NCBI GenBank assembly: GCA_029891345.1
Contig: CM056998.1
Span: 174,230,239-174,294,238 of the forward strand
DNA: 64,000 nt
Direction of reading: 5' to 3'
Source of the DNA: Dryococelus australis
Taxonomy: Eukaryota; Arthropoda; Insecta; Phasmatodea; Phasmatidae
Shown: piece after piece, positions 23,100-34,980 of the stretch
Layout of the letters: every line of letters starts with the position of its first letter
Position numbering within the stretch: position 1 is the stretch's first letter
Made by a program: the position numbers and the translations under genes
The notes under the pieces: generated by a model
Database searches by the model: none
Seen by the model: the letters and a program-made list of their open reading frames with translations, nothing else
What the model was told of the DNA's origin: nothing

Positions 23100-23961
23100 T
23101 CGTTGATTAAAACCAGAAAGTAAATAAAAGATGAATATACTGTTCACTAGAATGTTTATTGCCATCTCTTCAAAACATCAGCAAACAAAGACAATTGACA
23201 GTTGCAGTAGACAAAAGAAAAAACTCAAAAGACAGAATGGCCACCTTTACAAAACAAAACTTCTCTCTTCGAGACTAATAATTATGAAGACGGGAGAGAA
23301 TAGATACTTTTCTCTCCCAGCGCCCTAATGAGCCCTCGCACCGATGGAAAATAAGTTTAATAGATTAGAAAAATGTCAGAAATGAAAACAGAAGGTTAAA
23401 GTAACTGGTGCTTGTTGATGCGAGTGAAATGGTCATTCGCCGAAAGTCATTCGGCTGACTACTGTTGAATGCACTAAGACGACGAAGAAACTGTGATACT
23501 TGTGACAAGAAAGTCGTGCTAACTCTATTTATACTGCATGAAATATTGCATTAAGTAAACGTGGTCCAATCGTGGCTTCGCAAAGTGCGCTAATGTCTAA
23601 AAATAGTCTGTGAATGCTGACGTGGGTCTCGAAATCAAAGTTTTACAATGCGCACGCGGGCTGTCACTTCTGCCTATTGTGACATCAATACACTGAGTTT
23701 CATCAAATGGTGCAATACACGGACGTGACTCGCTTACTAAACCCTTGAAAAAGTTGCACTGTCATCCTGTGATGTTTATACTACTGATGCAATGACTCAA
23801 ATAAAATAATAAATTTGGGAAAATGCACATGTACAAAATATAAACAAATTCTTATGGCCACGATCTAAATATTAAATGAATTACTATCCTTAACACAAAA
23901 ATATAGCAAATAAAAATAATTCCGAAATATATACATTATAATATATTGCAATGCTACATTA
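23100..23961 (-). repeat. Gypsy 3' LTR
   Basis: The LTR begins TGTAGCATTGCAATATA on the minus strand at 23961, directly after a purine tract. About 335 bp at its start match 26868-27204, and the whole is alignable with 33645-34441. The outer boundary near 23100 is approximate. Confidence 0.7.
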
Positions 23962-24142
23962 CCCTCCTTTATTTGGGAAAGATTTTGACGAAACCTCCTT
24001 GAATGTCGATTGTATAAAAACTAGACTGTGATTCCATCTTTTTCAAGAAAAAATTATTTGATTATCTGACTACATAGTTATACATCCATATACAAAGTTC
24101 AAGTCACAATTACATTATGTTCATTCATATGTAAAGTAAGTG

Positions 24143-24685
24143 TCACAATAAAAATACTGTGACAGCTATCCCTGCAAATAGAACAAAAGTCAAAATCGAT
24201 AGTGCCATATGAAGTAGAGAAAATGATGGCAGTTTGGGACGGCTTAACTTCGTTGCGACGGGGGTGTGTTTTGACGAGCTCACTACCTCACATCCGCTGG
24301 GCGGGCCTGTTGGTCTGCAAGTATGGGCGCCGCAGGGTCGCTGCCGCCCACAAAATCTATGACTGCCTTCCCCTCCCTCGTACGTCACTTTGTATACATT
24401 GTGCCCTACTATTGCTTCAACCCTATATGGCCCCTCAAAAGGATTTAAAAATTTGTGGATCTGCTTATTTACCAATGATGACAATTGGTGTGTGACCACA
24501 AGTACCTCATCACCTTCTTCAAACACTATTGGTTGGATGTTCTTATCCCACTTTTTTTGTTGATTCTTGGCTTTCAATTCCAGCCTTTGCGAGGTTGCAG
24601 TCCTCATATTCCTTACATTTCCGGCCTCAGTTTTTGGAAAACATACAAAATTTTGTAACACAGTGTTGGGTTTACCCATATTCAT
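24143..24685 (-). pseudogene. Gypsy integrase C-terminal region
   Basis: The open minus-strand frame carries KAKNQQKKWDKN, then EEGDEVLVV, LVNKQIHKFLNPFEGPYRV and GHNVYKVTYEG, the standard C-terminal order of Ty3/gypsy integrases, with an SH3-like module that binds DNA. A proline-rich stretch follows, and the frame ends in a hydrophobic segment (ILTFVLFAGIAVTVFLL) after a basic stretch. That segment could be a frameshifted read-through or a transmembrane-like tail. No envelope domain was recognised. Confidence 0.75.
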
Positions 24686-24689
24686 GTTC

Positions 24690-25300
24690 TACGGGGTAGC
24701 ACCAGTACCTTCATGCCAACAGTTGTTTATTAATTGTTCGACATCACCGACTATCACAGCCCATTTACTATGGTGTTCAAAACAATCTCCCTAATGATAC
24801 ACTGCAGTATATCCTAACTAAATTACCAAAATTGATGTTAGAGTTTTCTACTTATCACTGGAGAATTGTGGCCCATTGTCTGAAATAATTTTCCTTGTCT
24901 AACCAATATCTAGTACATAACAATCCATTACTTTTTCTGTGATCACTTGGGCTGTAGCCTTCTTGATTGGGTATAGTTTCACAAATTTAGTAATCATATC
25001 AAGAACTACAAATATATATCCTATATTACCCCCCCCCCCCCCCCCCCTCGCCCCTTTTTAACTTTCAACAGAGGGCCAAACAAATCTACACAAACTATTT
25101 CCAATGGCTCTGTAGCCAGTACATGACCCATCATCCCCTTACATTTCCTATTGGGTGCCTTTGTCTGTACACATATTAATCAAGACCCTATTATGCTACT
25201 GGCTACTGTTGGATACATACCCAATACACAAAATTTTGCATGTACTTTACTGTTTTGGTAACACCATAATGCTCATATTCACTATGCATGTATTCATTGA
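24690..25300 (-). pseudogene. Gypsy integrase core and zinc-binding region, decayed
   Basis: Reading the minus strand with frame changes gives VTKTVKYMQNFVYWV (zinc-domain helix) near 25260-25215, APNRKCKGM near 25160-25130, IVCVDLFGPL (first catalytic Asp) near 25105-25075, and ISDNGPQFS (second catalytic Asp) near 24890-24860. A run of 19 C (G on the coding strand) at 25029-25047 interrupts the core between the two Asp motifs. Confidence 0.65.
25029..25047 (+). repeat. Homopolymer C run, 19 bases, inside gypsy integrase
   Basis: Nineteen consecutive C (G on the coding strand) between the first and second catalytic Asp motifs of the integrase core. Confidence 0.9.
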
Positions 25301-25305
25301 TTTCT

Positions 25306-25967
25306 TTACTGATCAGGTATACACAGAATCCATGTCTCACAAGTGGTGCCTATATTTTGAAACAAATACCCATCCTTGATCACAAATTTTTCCTTAATGA
25401 AATCTCTACAATTATTTGTTTCCAATTCCTGGACTACCTTTTGGAGTCGAGAATCCTCTGATAGGTCTGTTTTCAACTGTATTGCAATTTCTCGTAATCC
25501 TGTACCTACTTGCTTCATTTGTTCCCTCAAAGACAGGATTTGAAACTCCTTAGCCTGAGCGGCCTGTGTATCTGTCCTACCCCTTGAAAGAGCATCTGCT
25601 ACTACCTGTGCCTTGCCAGGGATGTGTTCAATATTTAAATTATATTCTTGTAAAGCTAAAATCAACCTTGTGATCCTACTATGTAGCAGTTTGCAGTTAT
25701 TCAAATGGTATAAGGTCTTATGATCGGTGAACACTGTTGTCCCTTATATAATGTACGAAATTTTGAACATGCACATATGATACTAAGCAATTTCTTTTCT
25801 GTGACCGTATAATTTATTTCTGCAGTATATAGTGCCCTACTTGCAAAATTAATAGGGACATGTTCCCCTTGATCATTAGCCTGAAATAACATGGCACCTA
25901 CAGCCTCATTGGAAGCATCACAAGTTATGAAAAATTTCCTATCTAATCTGGGATGGTGTAACATCAT
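25306..25967 (-). pseudogene. Gypsy RNase H domain
   Basis: The minus-strand frame from 25967 reads LDRKFFITCDASNEAVGAML (first catalytic Asp), then VPINFASRALYTAEINYTVTEKKLL (catalytic Glu). After a frame change near 25720-25740 come VFTDHKTLYHLNN (third Asp), RITRLILALQEYN and IEHIPGKAQVVADALSRG (fourth Asp). The catalytic residues are all present in the pieces, but the frameshift breaks the protein. The domain degrades the RNA of the RNA-DNA hybrid during reverse transcription. Confidence 0.8.
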
Positions 25968-25999
25968 CTCTTTTTCTAATTCTCTTTTCAGTCTATCTA

Positions 26000-26860
26000 C
26001 CGCTTCTTTCTATTCAGTTTCCCATTCCTAAGCCTGTCCCTTTTGTAATAATTTTCTCAAGGGTGTACAAATATGACTGAAATTTTGAATCTACTTCCTA
26101 AAATAGTTGAAAAATCCTACCAATTTCTCTAATTGTTCACGATTGATTGGATATGGGTAGTCTTGAATAGCTTTAACCGTACTGGGATCCACACGAATAC
26201 CTTGAGCACTAACCAAATTACCTAGGAAACTTATCTCCTTTTTTTAGGAATTCTGATTTGTTAAGACTAGCAGTCATTTGGCCCATCTCAATTTTCTAAG
26301 TACCAACTGTATGATGTTGCAGTGCTCCTTAAAAGTTCTTGTAGCAATCAGAATATCATCAACATAAATGGTAACTAACTCCAAAACTTCAGGTCCTAAC
26401 TCTTTGAGTCCCCAAATAAAATGACTAACAGAAACATTTAAACCAAAAGGTAGTCTTTCCTTGATGAGGAAAAGCAGTGTAATGTCTTAGACTGCTGCGC
26501 CAAAGGAATCTGCCAATATGAAGCTACCAAATCAGTTATTGAAAAATATTTACACCCTTCAAATTTCTGTAATAACTCGTCCATTGGTGCTGGTGATTCT
26601 CTATTTGGTATGATGATTTGATTTAGCTTCCTTGCATCTAAACATAACCTCCCCCCCCCCCCCCATACCAATTTTTTTTTTTTTTTTTGACAACTACTAT
26701 AAGATTTATATACTCTGAACTATGCCTCTTGATAATGTCTGTTTCTATTATGCTCTGCATTTCTTGTTCTACAACTGGTCAAAGAATACACTATTGGATA
26801 TGGTTTTTATATGAAAGGTTTGTCTTCCCCGATTTAACCCCAGATAATTTGCAAATGCTT
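26000..26860 (-). pseudogene. Gypsy reverse transcriptase domain, decayed
   Basis: On the minus strand, KPYPI lies near 26820-26800. Then come a 17-base A run and a 14-base G run (26672-26688 T and 26651-26664 C on +), RLCLDARKLNQI near 26650-26615, FSITDLVASYWQIPLA near 26548-26500 (catalytic Asp in DL) and the YVDD box at 26355-26366. The two homopolymer runs sit exactly where gypsy RTs have a KKDG-type sequence before the RLC motif. Several stops follow the YVDD box. Confidence 0.75.
26651..26688 (+). repeat. Adjacent homopolymer runs (C14, T17) inside gypsy RT
   Basis: C at 26651-26664 and T at 26672-26688, separated by seven bases. On the coding strand these are A17 then G14. Confidence 0.9.
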
Positions 26861-26867
26861 CATGGAT

Positions 26868-27204
26868 CTCAAAATCAAAGTATTACAATGAGCGTGCGGG
26901 TTGTCACGTCGGCCTACTGTGACATCAGTACACGGAGTTTCATCAAATGGTGCAATACATGGACGTGACTCGCTTACTAAACCCTTGAAAAAGTTGCACT
27001 GTCATCCTATGATGTTTATACTACTGATGCAATGACTCTAATAAAATAATAAATTGTGAACAACAAACATGTACAAATTCAAGCAAATTCTTATGGCCAT
27101 GATCTCGTAAACATTAAATGAATTACTATCCTTAACACAAAAATATAGCACATAAAAATAATTTCCGAAACATATACTTTTTAATATATTGCAATGCTAC
27201 AAGT
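26868..27204 (-). repeat. Gypsy 5' LTR, truncated
   Basis: Closely matches 23625-23961 (about 90% by eye), including TTTCATCAAATGGTGCAATA and the terminal GCAATGCTACA on +. It joins RT sequence at 26868 with no PBS or gag between. Confidence 0.8.
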
Positions 27205-28145
27205 TTATTGCAATATCTTATACCATACCAAGTTTAATTTAATTTTGATGTGTTCTGTGTGTGGTTATTTTCGTGTCAATGTATATCACGACAGATAATT
27301 AAAAAACATTATTGTTTCCATAGTCCTGGGATTACTTTTATAAGTGAAAGTATGGAATACAATGTTTGATCAAAGTGTATTTTGATTGGTGTCATACGCT
27401 TGTAGGTAATACAGAGCTAAGCCACTTGATGCAGGCTGACCTTGGGTCATGCCTCACATGTACTGTAAAGTACAACTTCGTAGCTCCATTGTTATGTTTA
27501 CAGCAGAACAAATGTTTGTAGTGTGTTCCATTCACGGTAGCAGAGGAAGTTGGCCAGAGACTATTACCTTGTGTTTGTGTGGTGTTCAAGGGATGGCATC
27601 TGTCAGCACAGGTCAGAATCGCATACATTCAATGAGTTTCAAATCCACGATGCTGTCTAATAAGCAAAACTTGTAAAGCAGTTTTCTTTTATGCTAGTAC
27701 AAAAAAAATCCCCATGTATGGAAGTTTCCGAATTCCCCACATATCGCTCCCTGTGACTGTTCCTTCAAAAATCAAGTCCTGTGTGAAAGGAAGATGATTT
27801 CTAAACATAAAGGAAATCCAATAGACTGTGATGAGGTAGCTTCTCTCTATCCCAAGAGGTGAGGTGCTTCCAGCAATTGAAGCAATGTTATATTAATTGG
27901 CTTGACTATAACTGAGCCTGGCAAAAACATGCATAAAAAATAGGCCAGGCACGACCTTAGACTTACAAGCAGTTTTTGTGTTGTATAACAAAAAGAATGA
28001 ACTAGTGTAGTTGCAAACCACCTTTCGAAAATTCAGCAGTGGGGTATTAGCTGACACATAGGAATGTCCATAGATGTAACAGTATGGCTTGTTTTTTGAA
28101 TTCATCCAATACATACAAAATATGAAATGTTTCCGTTATCAATGT
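27205..28145. other. Intron DNA, no assigned element
   Basis: No gene or element recognised. The frames at 27392-27676 on both strands lack domains. Confidence 0.5.
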
Positions 28146-28169
28146 TATATATATATATATATATATATA
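28146..28169. repeat. (TA)n microsatellite
   Basis: Twelve TA dinucleotides in a row. Confidence 0.95.
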
Positions 28170-28439
28170 AAGTAATTAGTTTTGTAAAAAAAAGTTTATC
28201 TTGTAAAATTGGTGGATTGGGTAAAAAATGTAAACATTATAATAATGTTTATTTTGTAATAATTTTTCATGAATATTATAACATAATATAAAACTGTTTC
28301 CAGTCAGTAATTTAGAGTTTTTATCTACTTCTTTACAAAGTAATTTGTACAACTGTTTTTTGTTATAGCAGCACTTTGTATGGCCAAGAGTTTTATTATT
28401 GTTCATACATTATCAGTGATTACAAAAATACTCACACTA

Positions 28440-28740
28440 TGACACACTCCGTGGGATTCCTTTTCTTACGCTCTTCTCCTTGCTGGTTCTATGGGAGAAG
28501 ACGGGTTAGGTAGAGCGGGTGTAAGTGCTGATTCCCTCCGGGATGCGAGTTGACTGCCCTTCTGCAGTGGGGGTCTAGTGGGGCCCCAGTTGGTGGATGG
28601 GCGGGGGTTTACTAGAGGGGAATCAAACCCCATGGTGAGTTTGATCGTGAAAGTCTCCCCTCCCCCCTGGGAGCTCTATCTTACTCGCTGTAAAGCTGTC
28701 AAGATGTGTGACACCAGCTGTCACTAATAAAATTAAAATA
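28440..28740. other. GC-rich island of unknown nature
   Basis: About 280 bp clearly richer in G and C than its surroundings, with CCCTCCGGGATGCG and GGGGCCCC blocks and a CCCCTCCCCCCTGGGAGC stretch. There is no open frame of note, no tRNA fold that I could draw, and no terminal repeats. It could be a SINE, an RNA gene fragment or an exon of something else. Confidence 0.35.
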
Positions 28741-28816
28741 ATAGCGAAAAATATAATGAGGATGATAATGTAATGTGGTGGGGTAAACCAATTACCGCCC
28801 TGGGTAGCTAGTCAGT

Positions 28817-28900
28817 ATTGTTCAGATGCCGATGGTCTGGTCGTGGTATTGGCTGGTTAATCTATGTAGACATTGGCATCGGCCCACCCCTAATATTAAT
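28817..28900. repeat. Dispersed repeat, copy 2 (partner of 10033-10100)
   Basis: Shares the blocks GATGCCGATGGTC, TCGTGGTAT, GGCTGGTTAAT and CATCGGCCCAC in order. It ends CCCACCCCTAATATTAA, similar to a hAT terminus. Confidence 0.6.
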
Positions 28901-31900
28901 ATAATCAATTTAAGATGTGTACATTTTTTTGTTATTCAGGACAGTTTTACTTGAAATCAATAAATGAAATCTGCTAACTTTCCTTTACTTAGTCTTGGCC
29001 AAATATTTTCTTTCCCGCATACACAAATAGTTGCTAAACACCCGGGCCACATCCATAACACATAAACATCTATATCTCACAAAGGGAAAAAAAAAATGCT
29101 GTTCAACATGGCCACCAACCACAGTTTCTCAAACTCCCCACAAAATCAAAGAAAACTGTACACTATTATTTTCTTATAAAGTATTTGTACTCGTATACTA
29201 TTTTTCACGAGCTAAAAAATATAAAGCTTACTATTTGTGTCTTGAAGTAATTTTTTTCAACAGATGTGAGAAATTTTTAAACAAGTAATTCTAGTAATAT
29301 TTTGTTAGTACGTTGTCGACCGTGTGCAGACACACAAATGCTCATCTAGCTTGGAGTGGGGAAAGTCGGTAAGCCGAAGATGTCCGATTGGGCCCTCGTA
29401 CTAAACGACTGATAACTCTGAATACAGTTTTGGATCCAACAAATATTTTATACAGCTGCGAGACAGTAGGTTCATGATTGTGTCAGCAGTTACCTACAAA
29501 ACTTAGAATAAGCACCCAGACCAGAGTAAACATAATAATTATGACTTTCATAGATTATTTTAAAACATTCAAGTAGTACGAGGCAATATTAAAGTTTGAA
29601 ATATGTATACAGAAAATGTAGGAAGATAACCCAAAATTACATATACTCAAGAAATTTTCTCCTATTCTAAATGCTTTCATAAATATATCATTTGCCTAAT
29701 TTATGGTACTGTATTTCAGTAAATGAATTGCTTATATTTCTGCCAGTCATTCCGAGGAAATCTATAGCTTTCATTTGTAGTGTGTATTTCTACAAGAACT
29801 AGATTATGTTGCATATTTTCCTGGTACGGAAAGTTCATTGTCCAAGTGCTCTACACTAGACATCATAATTTAAATACCTGAATATTATTGGGAAAAAATT
29901 GGTTCGTACATGCCAAAATATTTATTTGCTGAATGCTTTGACTTTCAATAAGTTTTGTACTCATTTTTCGTGTAGTAATACTCTCATTAGTTCAACCCTG
30001 TATAATTTATTGAAGACAAAAATACTACATTATGAGTATCAGTAATATGTGTTGTAACATGTTGGCATTGTGCAAAACCATTTCGCTCTGACAGGTATAT
30101 TTGTTTGTGTGAATGCATATAAATTTCAGAAACACTTCGTGCATAGACATAGAAAACAATAATTTGTGTGGTTTCTGAAAAGCTGCAATCATTCATAAAC
30201 TGAATTGTTAAAATTTAAATTTTTATCTAAAACATAGCAGCCACAACTAACAAGAAGAGCATGAGCACAAAAAAATATCAATATTTTTATCAACAAGCGT
30301 ACAGATTTAAAAATCCAATCAAATTAGTAGTATTTTGACTATTATTTTCTAAAAAAAAAATCCAGTTGCCGGTTCTATAACATATTCTTTGTCTAATGCA
30401 AGTCAACTAGAGGATATTATGATGACATGTGCCGGCAAAATAAAATATACCATCCTTTTTCCCTGGTAGTGAAAAGACGAAATAGTGCAAAGTGGCCTGA
30501 AATTTATTGCATACTTTTCGTACGACATGCCATATGCAACTGAATAATGGTAAATTACTTCCATGGGAACACTAAGGCATGGAAGAGAGATAGTGTGTCC
30601 TGAGAGATAAAGAAGACTGCAGGAGGGGTGGAAATGTTTCCTTCTCCATGGCCTTCCTAGCAGAGTGACGTAAGTCAAGGATACCAATCCAAGCCTCCTA
30701 CCATCGTGCCTCGTTCCACACCACTGTGATACTCCGATTAGCCCAGTAACTGACATGCTGTATAGGACTCTTAATATTACACATCAATTAAAGTTATCAG
30801 TCCTGACCGCTTGATGGAGTGGGATTACTATGCACACATGAAATGAATAACCAAAGGACTAACTTTAAAAAAATCACCAGATGCCAAAAGACACCCAAAA
30901 GAGGCTAAAAAAAAATTTGCAATGTTTGTGTTAGTAACACATTCAAAAGAGGACGTAAAATAAGGATACTAACAATAGCTTGGCAATAACGCACAGCAGA
31001 CTGATAGTGGAGAAAAGGACGATGTCCCATCAGTTCCCTGTATAGACTTGAGCTGTTGCTTTCTCTGCAACGATGTCCTGAGCCACAGTGTTGTCAATGC
31101 AAATCATGCCCCAATAACATCAATTCAGGAATGGAACCTGTGATGCAAGTGTCAAAACACCAATGCAAGACATCGGCCGGCACCTTGTGTCTCACCCCCT
31201 GGTAGACACGGCGGACCTCTATAGATAGTTATTTGTGTTTAATTTTGAAAACTGGTTATTTTCGTTGAACATTGACTTTATGCAAAAAATTGCAAATTTT
31301 TATATATAGGTGTGTCAGTGGGTCCAAATTTCGCAAAATATCTACAGCAGTCGACCGTATTTCTGGAAATAGCAAGGGTTTTTTTTTAAGTAAGGTTCCT
31401 TAATTTCTATGAACTGTTTTCTAGATGGGTCTTGAGAGCACTTTCGTTAGAATGACAGTTTCTGTTTGATGAAGAAGTTCATCTCTTAAACTTACCAGTA
31501 CAGTATTTATAAAATTGTTGTAAATATCTTTTCTTGTAAGTACCGTAACCACGAGTGATCATATAACGAAATGCTGAATGTAACATGTTTATATAATTGT
31601 CTCTTGATATAAAGCAAGGTATCCAACAAACTGGAAAACAGGGAAAAGACAGGGAAATTGAAAATACAGTAGTTGTGGGCACAGGGAAATGTTCATTGGT
31701 AAAGAAGGAATCTGGTGGTTGTTTTTTTTTCTCTTCTTCTCCCCACATAAAAAAGGTAGATCCTACCGCCTATTAACTGTTGTGGTTTGAGTGAGTAGGA
31801 TTTGTACTAATTCAGTGCTATTTTTGGTTTTGAATTGTGTAATATTAAATTCTGCTTGTAAAACTTGGGCTTGGGAACAGATCTTAGTCGATGTCAGTTT

Positions 31901-32747
31901 GTGTTGCCATTTTGTTTTGTGTTAAATTTTATATTACCAGTTTATTTTTCTAGATGTTTTTGTGACCTCTGATAGCACTTTATAAATTGAAAAGTGTTTA
32001 AGTTTGTAATTTTATTACTTTATCACTCATTTTTTTCTCTAATTCTCTTTCTTATCATTCTTGTGATGATTTATATGTGAAATGTTAGTGCCTACAGATG
32101 ATGTACTTTCTTTTGGCACATTTATAAAATGGTTCATTATTCATTCATTTCTTACGTAATGGAAAGTGGTAGTGTGCCAATCAATTATGTACTGAATGTT
32201 AATTTTTCTATCTTAAATATTTGTTACAATAAATCTTAAATTTCTTATCTTAAATTACAGAACTGAAACAGATTTTCGTGTTAGGAAGGAGAACTTCAAT
32301 GTGAAGTGTTTTAAATGCTTGTTTGAAAACTAAAATGTAAGTTCACAGTACAAAGTTAGAATGATATTGTTTTGCTTTTGAGAAATGGTTTGAAATACTG
32401 TATATAGGAAATATTGATATTATTGGATTCATTTTTGCAGTATATTATTACATTTATAAGTATGATGTTTTACTGCTACTGCTTCTTGAAGTGGAATCTT
32501 TTCTGTCGCACTGAAAGAAATTGACAGGGAAGAGTCAGGGAAATTGCATATCAGGAACTGTTGGAGACATGTAAAAATTTCATCTTAGCTATGTAAATAA
32601 GCACTTTTATTTGAGGATTTTAAGGTGTTTCTAACAGAACCTAACAACCATGTTCTTACATTTTAAATTCCATCCCAGAATCCAAACTACACAGCAATAA
32701 TATAAACACACTTAACTTAAAATTAATATTAACTTTACACAAGGCAA
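28901..32747. other. Intron DNA, no assigned element
   Basis: About 3.8 kb of AT-rich sequence. CAGGGAAA-type blocks at 31635-31660 and 32524-32545 might be ends of an old element. The frames are short and without domains. Confidence 0.45.
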
Positions 32748-32821
32748 AAATGATGAAATGTAAGTGCAAGATTTCAAACGATAGAAATGATGAAATGTAA
32801 GTGCAAGATTTCAAACGATAG
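32748..32821. repeat. Perfect 37-bp tandem duplication
   Basis: 32748-32784 and 32785-32821 are identical (AAATGATGAAATGTAAGTGC and onward). Confidence 0.95.
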
Positions 32822-33644
32822 TCATATAAACAAAGATAAAAATATTTAATCTGTTTTAAAATTGGATATTGTGTTTTGTTAGTTCCCATATGTAAATAAC
32901 ATTTTTAAAAGATTTTTACGTTTAAAGTGAATTTAAATTATGTTAGAAACTTGTTTAAATTATATTTGTATTGAAAATAAAAATGGCAGGTTGAGGGGAG
33001 GTAGTTCTATTTGGGATTTGATTCATTGAAGAAAAAAAAACCAGTGATGTGTAGAATTTACCTTCGAGCTCCTCAGTTTCTTAATTGATTTTACTACTAC
33101 AGTAATTTTGTTTATGATTTTTGTGAGATTTAGGGGATTTATTTCCCCTATCTCTTTCATTACATTTTGTATTTCTTAATTCCATTTTCTTGATATTTTT
33201 GTTTCAGATATTTTGTTTTTCTTGCCTAAAACTTTTAAGCTGATTTTTACATTTACTTTTTTGATATTATGTCATTCCTTTTCTGTATCTTGTTCAAAAG
33301 GCAATGTGAAGGTGTTGACTTGCGAGTCTGTTATGTCCATTAATGGGACAAATAATTTACTCTACCTTCTGGTATGACAACCCAACTGTATGTACCAAAT
33401 AAAACGTAAAACACAAGCTTTATCATATCCTACATATAGCCAGCATAACATCAATCTTGCCTTATTGAAAAATACTGTGTTGATACTACGTGGAACAAAT
33501 TATTACAGTCGCGTGTAATTTTCTGCAGCTGTACGAAGTAAATGTACCCTTTATCTACGTAACATTTTACTGTCCTGTTCCCTCGTCTCAGTGAACACCA
33601 ACGGACTAGCTCAGCATGAGTTGGAGACTTCGACTACGTAATAA
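32822..33644. other. Intron DNA, no assigned element
   Basis: AT-rich, with nothing recognised. Confidence 0.5.
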
Positions 33645-34441
33645 TGAAAGTTTGTTGATACCAGGATTGCCAATAAATAAAAGAAGTTAAATGTTTACTG
33701 GAGATTTATTGTATCTGCAAAACTATTGACACTCACAGCTGACAAACAAAAAAGAAGACAGAATTGCAGCCTTTACAAAACAAAGCTTCTCACTTTGAGA
33801 GTTACGAAGACGACAGAGAATCGTTACTTTTCTCTCCTGACGCCCTATTGACTCCTCACATTGACGGAAAATAAATTTAATAGATACTTGAAATGTCCGA
33901 AATACAAAAGAAGGTTAAAATCGCGGGCACTGGTCGGTGCGAGTCACGTGATCACACACTGCAGGCTGTCCAACTGACAGCTGACAAACGATTGTGCTGC
34001 GACTAACTGTTTGGATGTGATGTGCTCATCAATTGTTGTGATCCCCTAGAAAGGTTGCGCTTCCTTATATATTGGTAGAAAGTTTCCTCATTGAAAACAT
34101 ATTGTTTTTGAGCAGTCGGTCACGTCAGCCAAAAGTGCCCGCTGTTATTTTCCTCGTTTCACCATGTTGTGCCTTGCGGTGGCGGATGTATTTAGTTTAC
34201 TAACCCAGTGAAAAGGAAAAGGTGCGCTATCGTTGGCGTCTGTTGTTGACGTCTGTTTCTGCTGATGAAATGAGGAAAGAAAAATAACAAATTTGGAAAC
34301 ACGAAAATATATGAAATACAGATAAGTTGTCATTGCCATGACCTTTCACATATTACATGAATTACTATCCTTGACTGAAATATACACAATTGAAATACTT
34401 CCCGAATATGCAAATTATATATATCTAGCTGCAATGCTACA
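33645..34441 (-). repeat. Solo LTR of the gypsy family at 23100-27204
   Basis: Alignable along its length with the LTR at 23100-23961: TTTACAAAACAAAGCTTCTC, ACTTTTCTCTC-GACGCCCTA, ATAAATTTAATAGAT and the terminal GCAATGCTACA at 34431-34441. Similarity is lower (about 70-75% by eye), so it is an older or sister-family insertion. No pol sequence is adjacent, which suggests LTR-LTR recombination. The left border is approximate. Confidence 0.7.
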
Positions 34442-34728
34442 TCTACTTGCTCCAATTCCTTTTGTTGTGTAGGTTGTACTTTCTCTTATCTTTTGTGTGG
34501 TTATATAATTTTTTATTTTAAATCAAATTAAATTAACAGTGAATGTAGTCTTTCATTTAATGTGAAATGGCAGCATGTTTATCAATACCAGTTCTGTATT
34601 GTGTAAGATGAAAAATCCAAAAGTGACTTTGAAACTTAATATGTACAAGTTTTGCAGTGGGTTCCTGTTAACACAGCTTATGTAAGGCTTGTGCATTGTG
34701 TGAGTAATTCAGTGCATTATTTTTTCAG

Positions 34729-34980
34729 ACCTCGAGGGCATTCCTGCTGTGGAGCAGGTTTGTGGGTGCGCTGATTATGTGTTTCAAACGGTGGAGGAAG
34801 GCGAAGGTCACAAGCGACTCACATAACGTGCCATGGACACCCCCACTCCATTGGCGGAACAAGTCCAAGAGGCACCGGGCCCTCTCCTTTGAGCTACACT
34901 TGAAGACCAAGTGGGAAACGAGGCTGGGACGCCTGACAGGCATGCAGGCAACGTCCATCATCTGGCTACACAACCTGGAT
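34729..34980 (+). CDS. Host gene, internal exon (second in window), unknown product
   Basis: Acceptor ATTTTTTCAG precedes 34729, and donor GTGAGT follows 34980. The 252 bases are open in phase 0 at both ends and encode 84 residues beginning TSRAFLLWSRFVGALIMCFK and ending ATSIIWLHNLD. The piece has a short hydrophobic-aromatic stretch (LLWSRFVGALIMCF) followed by a strongly basic patch (KRWRKAK), and later a K/R and Trp rich region (HWRNKSKRHR). GC content is well above the flanks. It joins in frame to 9348-9454 and 52505-52813. I do not recognise the family. The hydrophobic-plus-basic pattern could be an amphipathic helix or an IQ-like segment, which is a guess. Confidence 0.75.

Larger units (their letters stand above)
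23100..27204 (-). mobile_element. Ty3/gypsy retrotransposon, minus strand, 5' half deleted
   Basis: In minus-strand order: a truncated 5' LTR (27204-26868), RT, RNase H, integrase core, integrase C-terminus, a purine-rich tract (about 23962-23981) and the 3' LTR (23961 to about 23100). LTR sequence joins RT sequence directly at about 26868, so the rest of the 5' LTR, the PBS, gag and protease are deleted. Frameshifts and stops are frequent. A related solo LTR lies at 33645-34441. Confidence 0.8.

Noticed and set aside
24143-24230. Envelope gene at the end of the gypsy pol
   Set aside because: There is only one hydrophobic stretch after the integrase tail, with no signal peptide, glycoprotein features or separate frame.
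24202-24495. Forward open frame over the gypsy integrase
   Set aside because: It lies opposite the clear integrase C-terminus and has no recognisable domain.
31609-32545. A transposon bounded by CAGGGAAA-type blocks
   Set aside because: The two blocks are in the same orientation, with no target duplication or clear inverted repeat.
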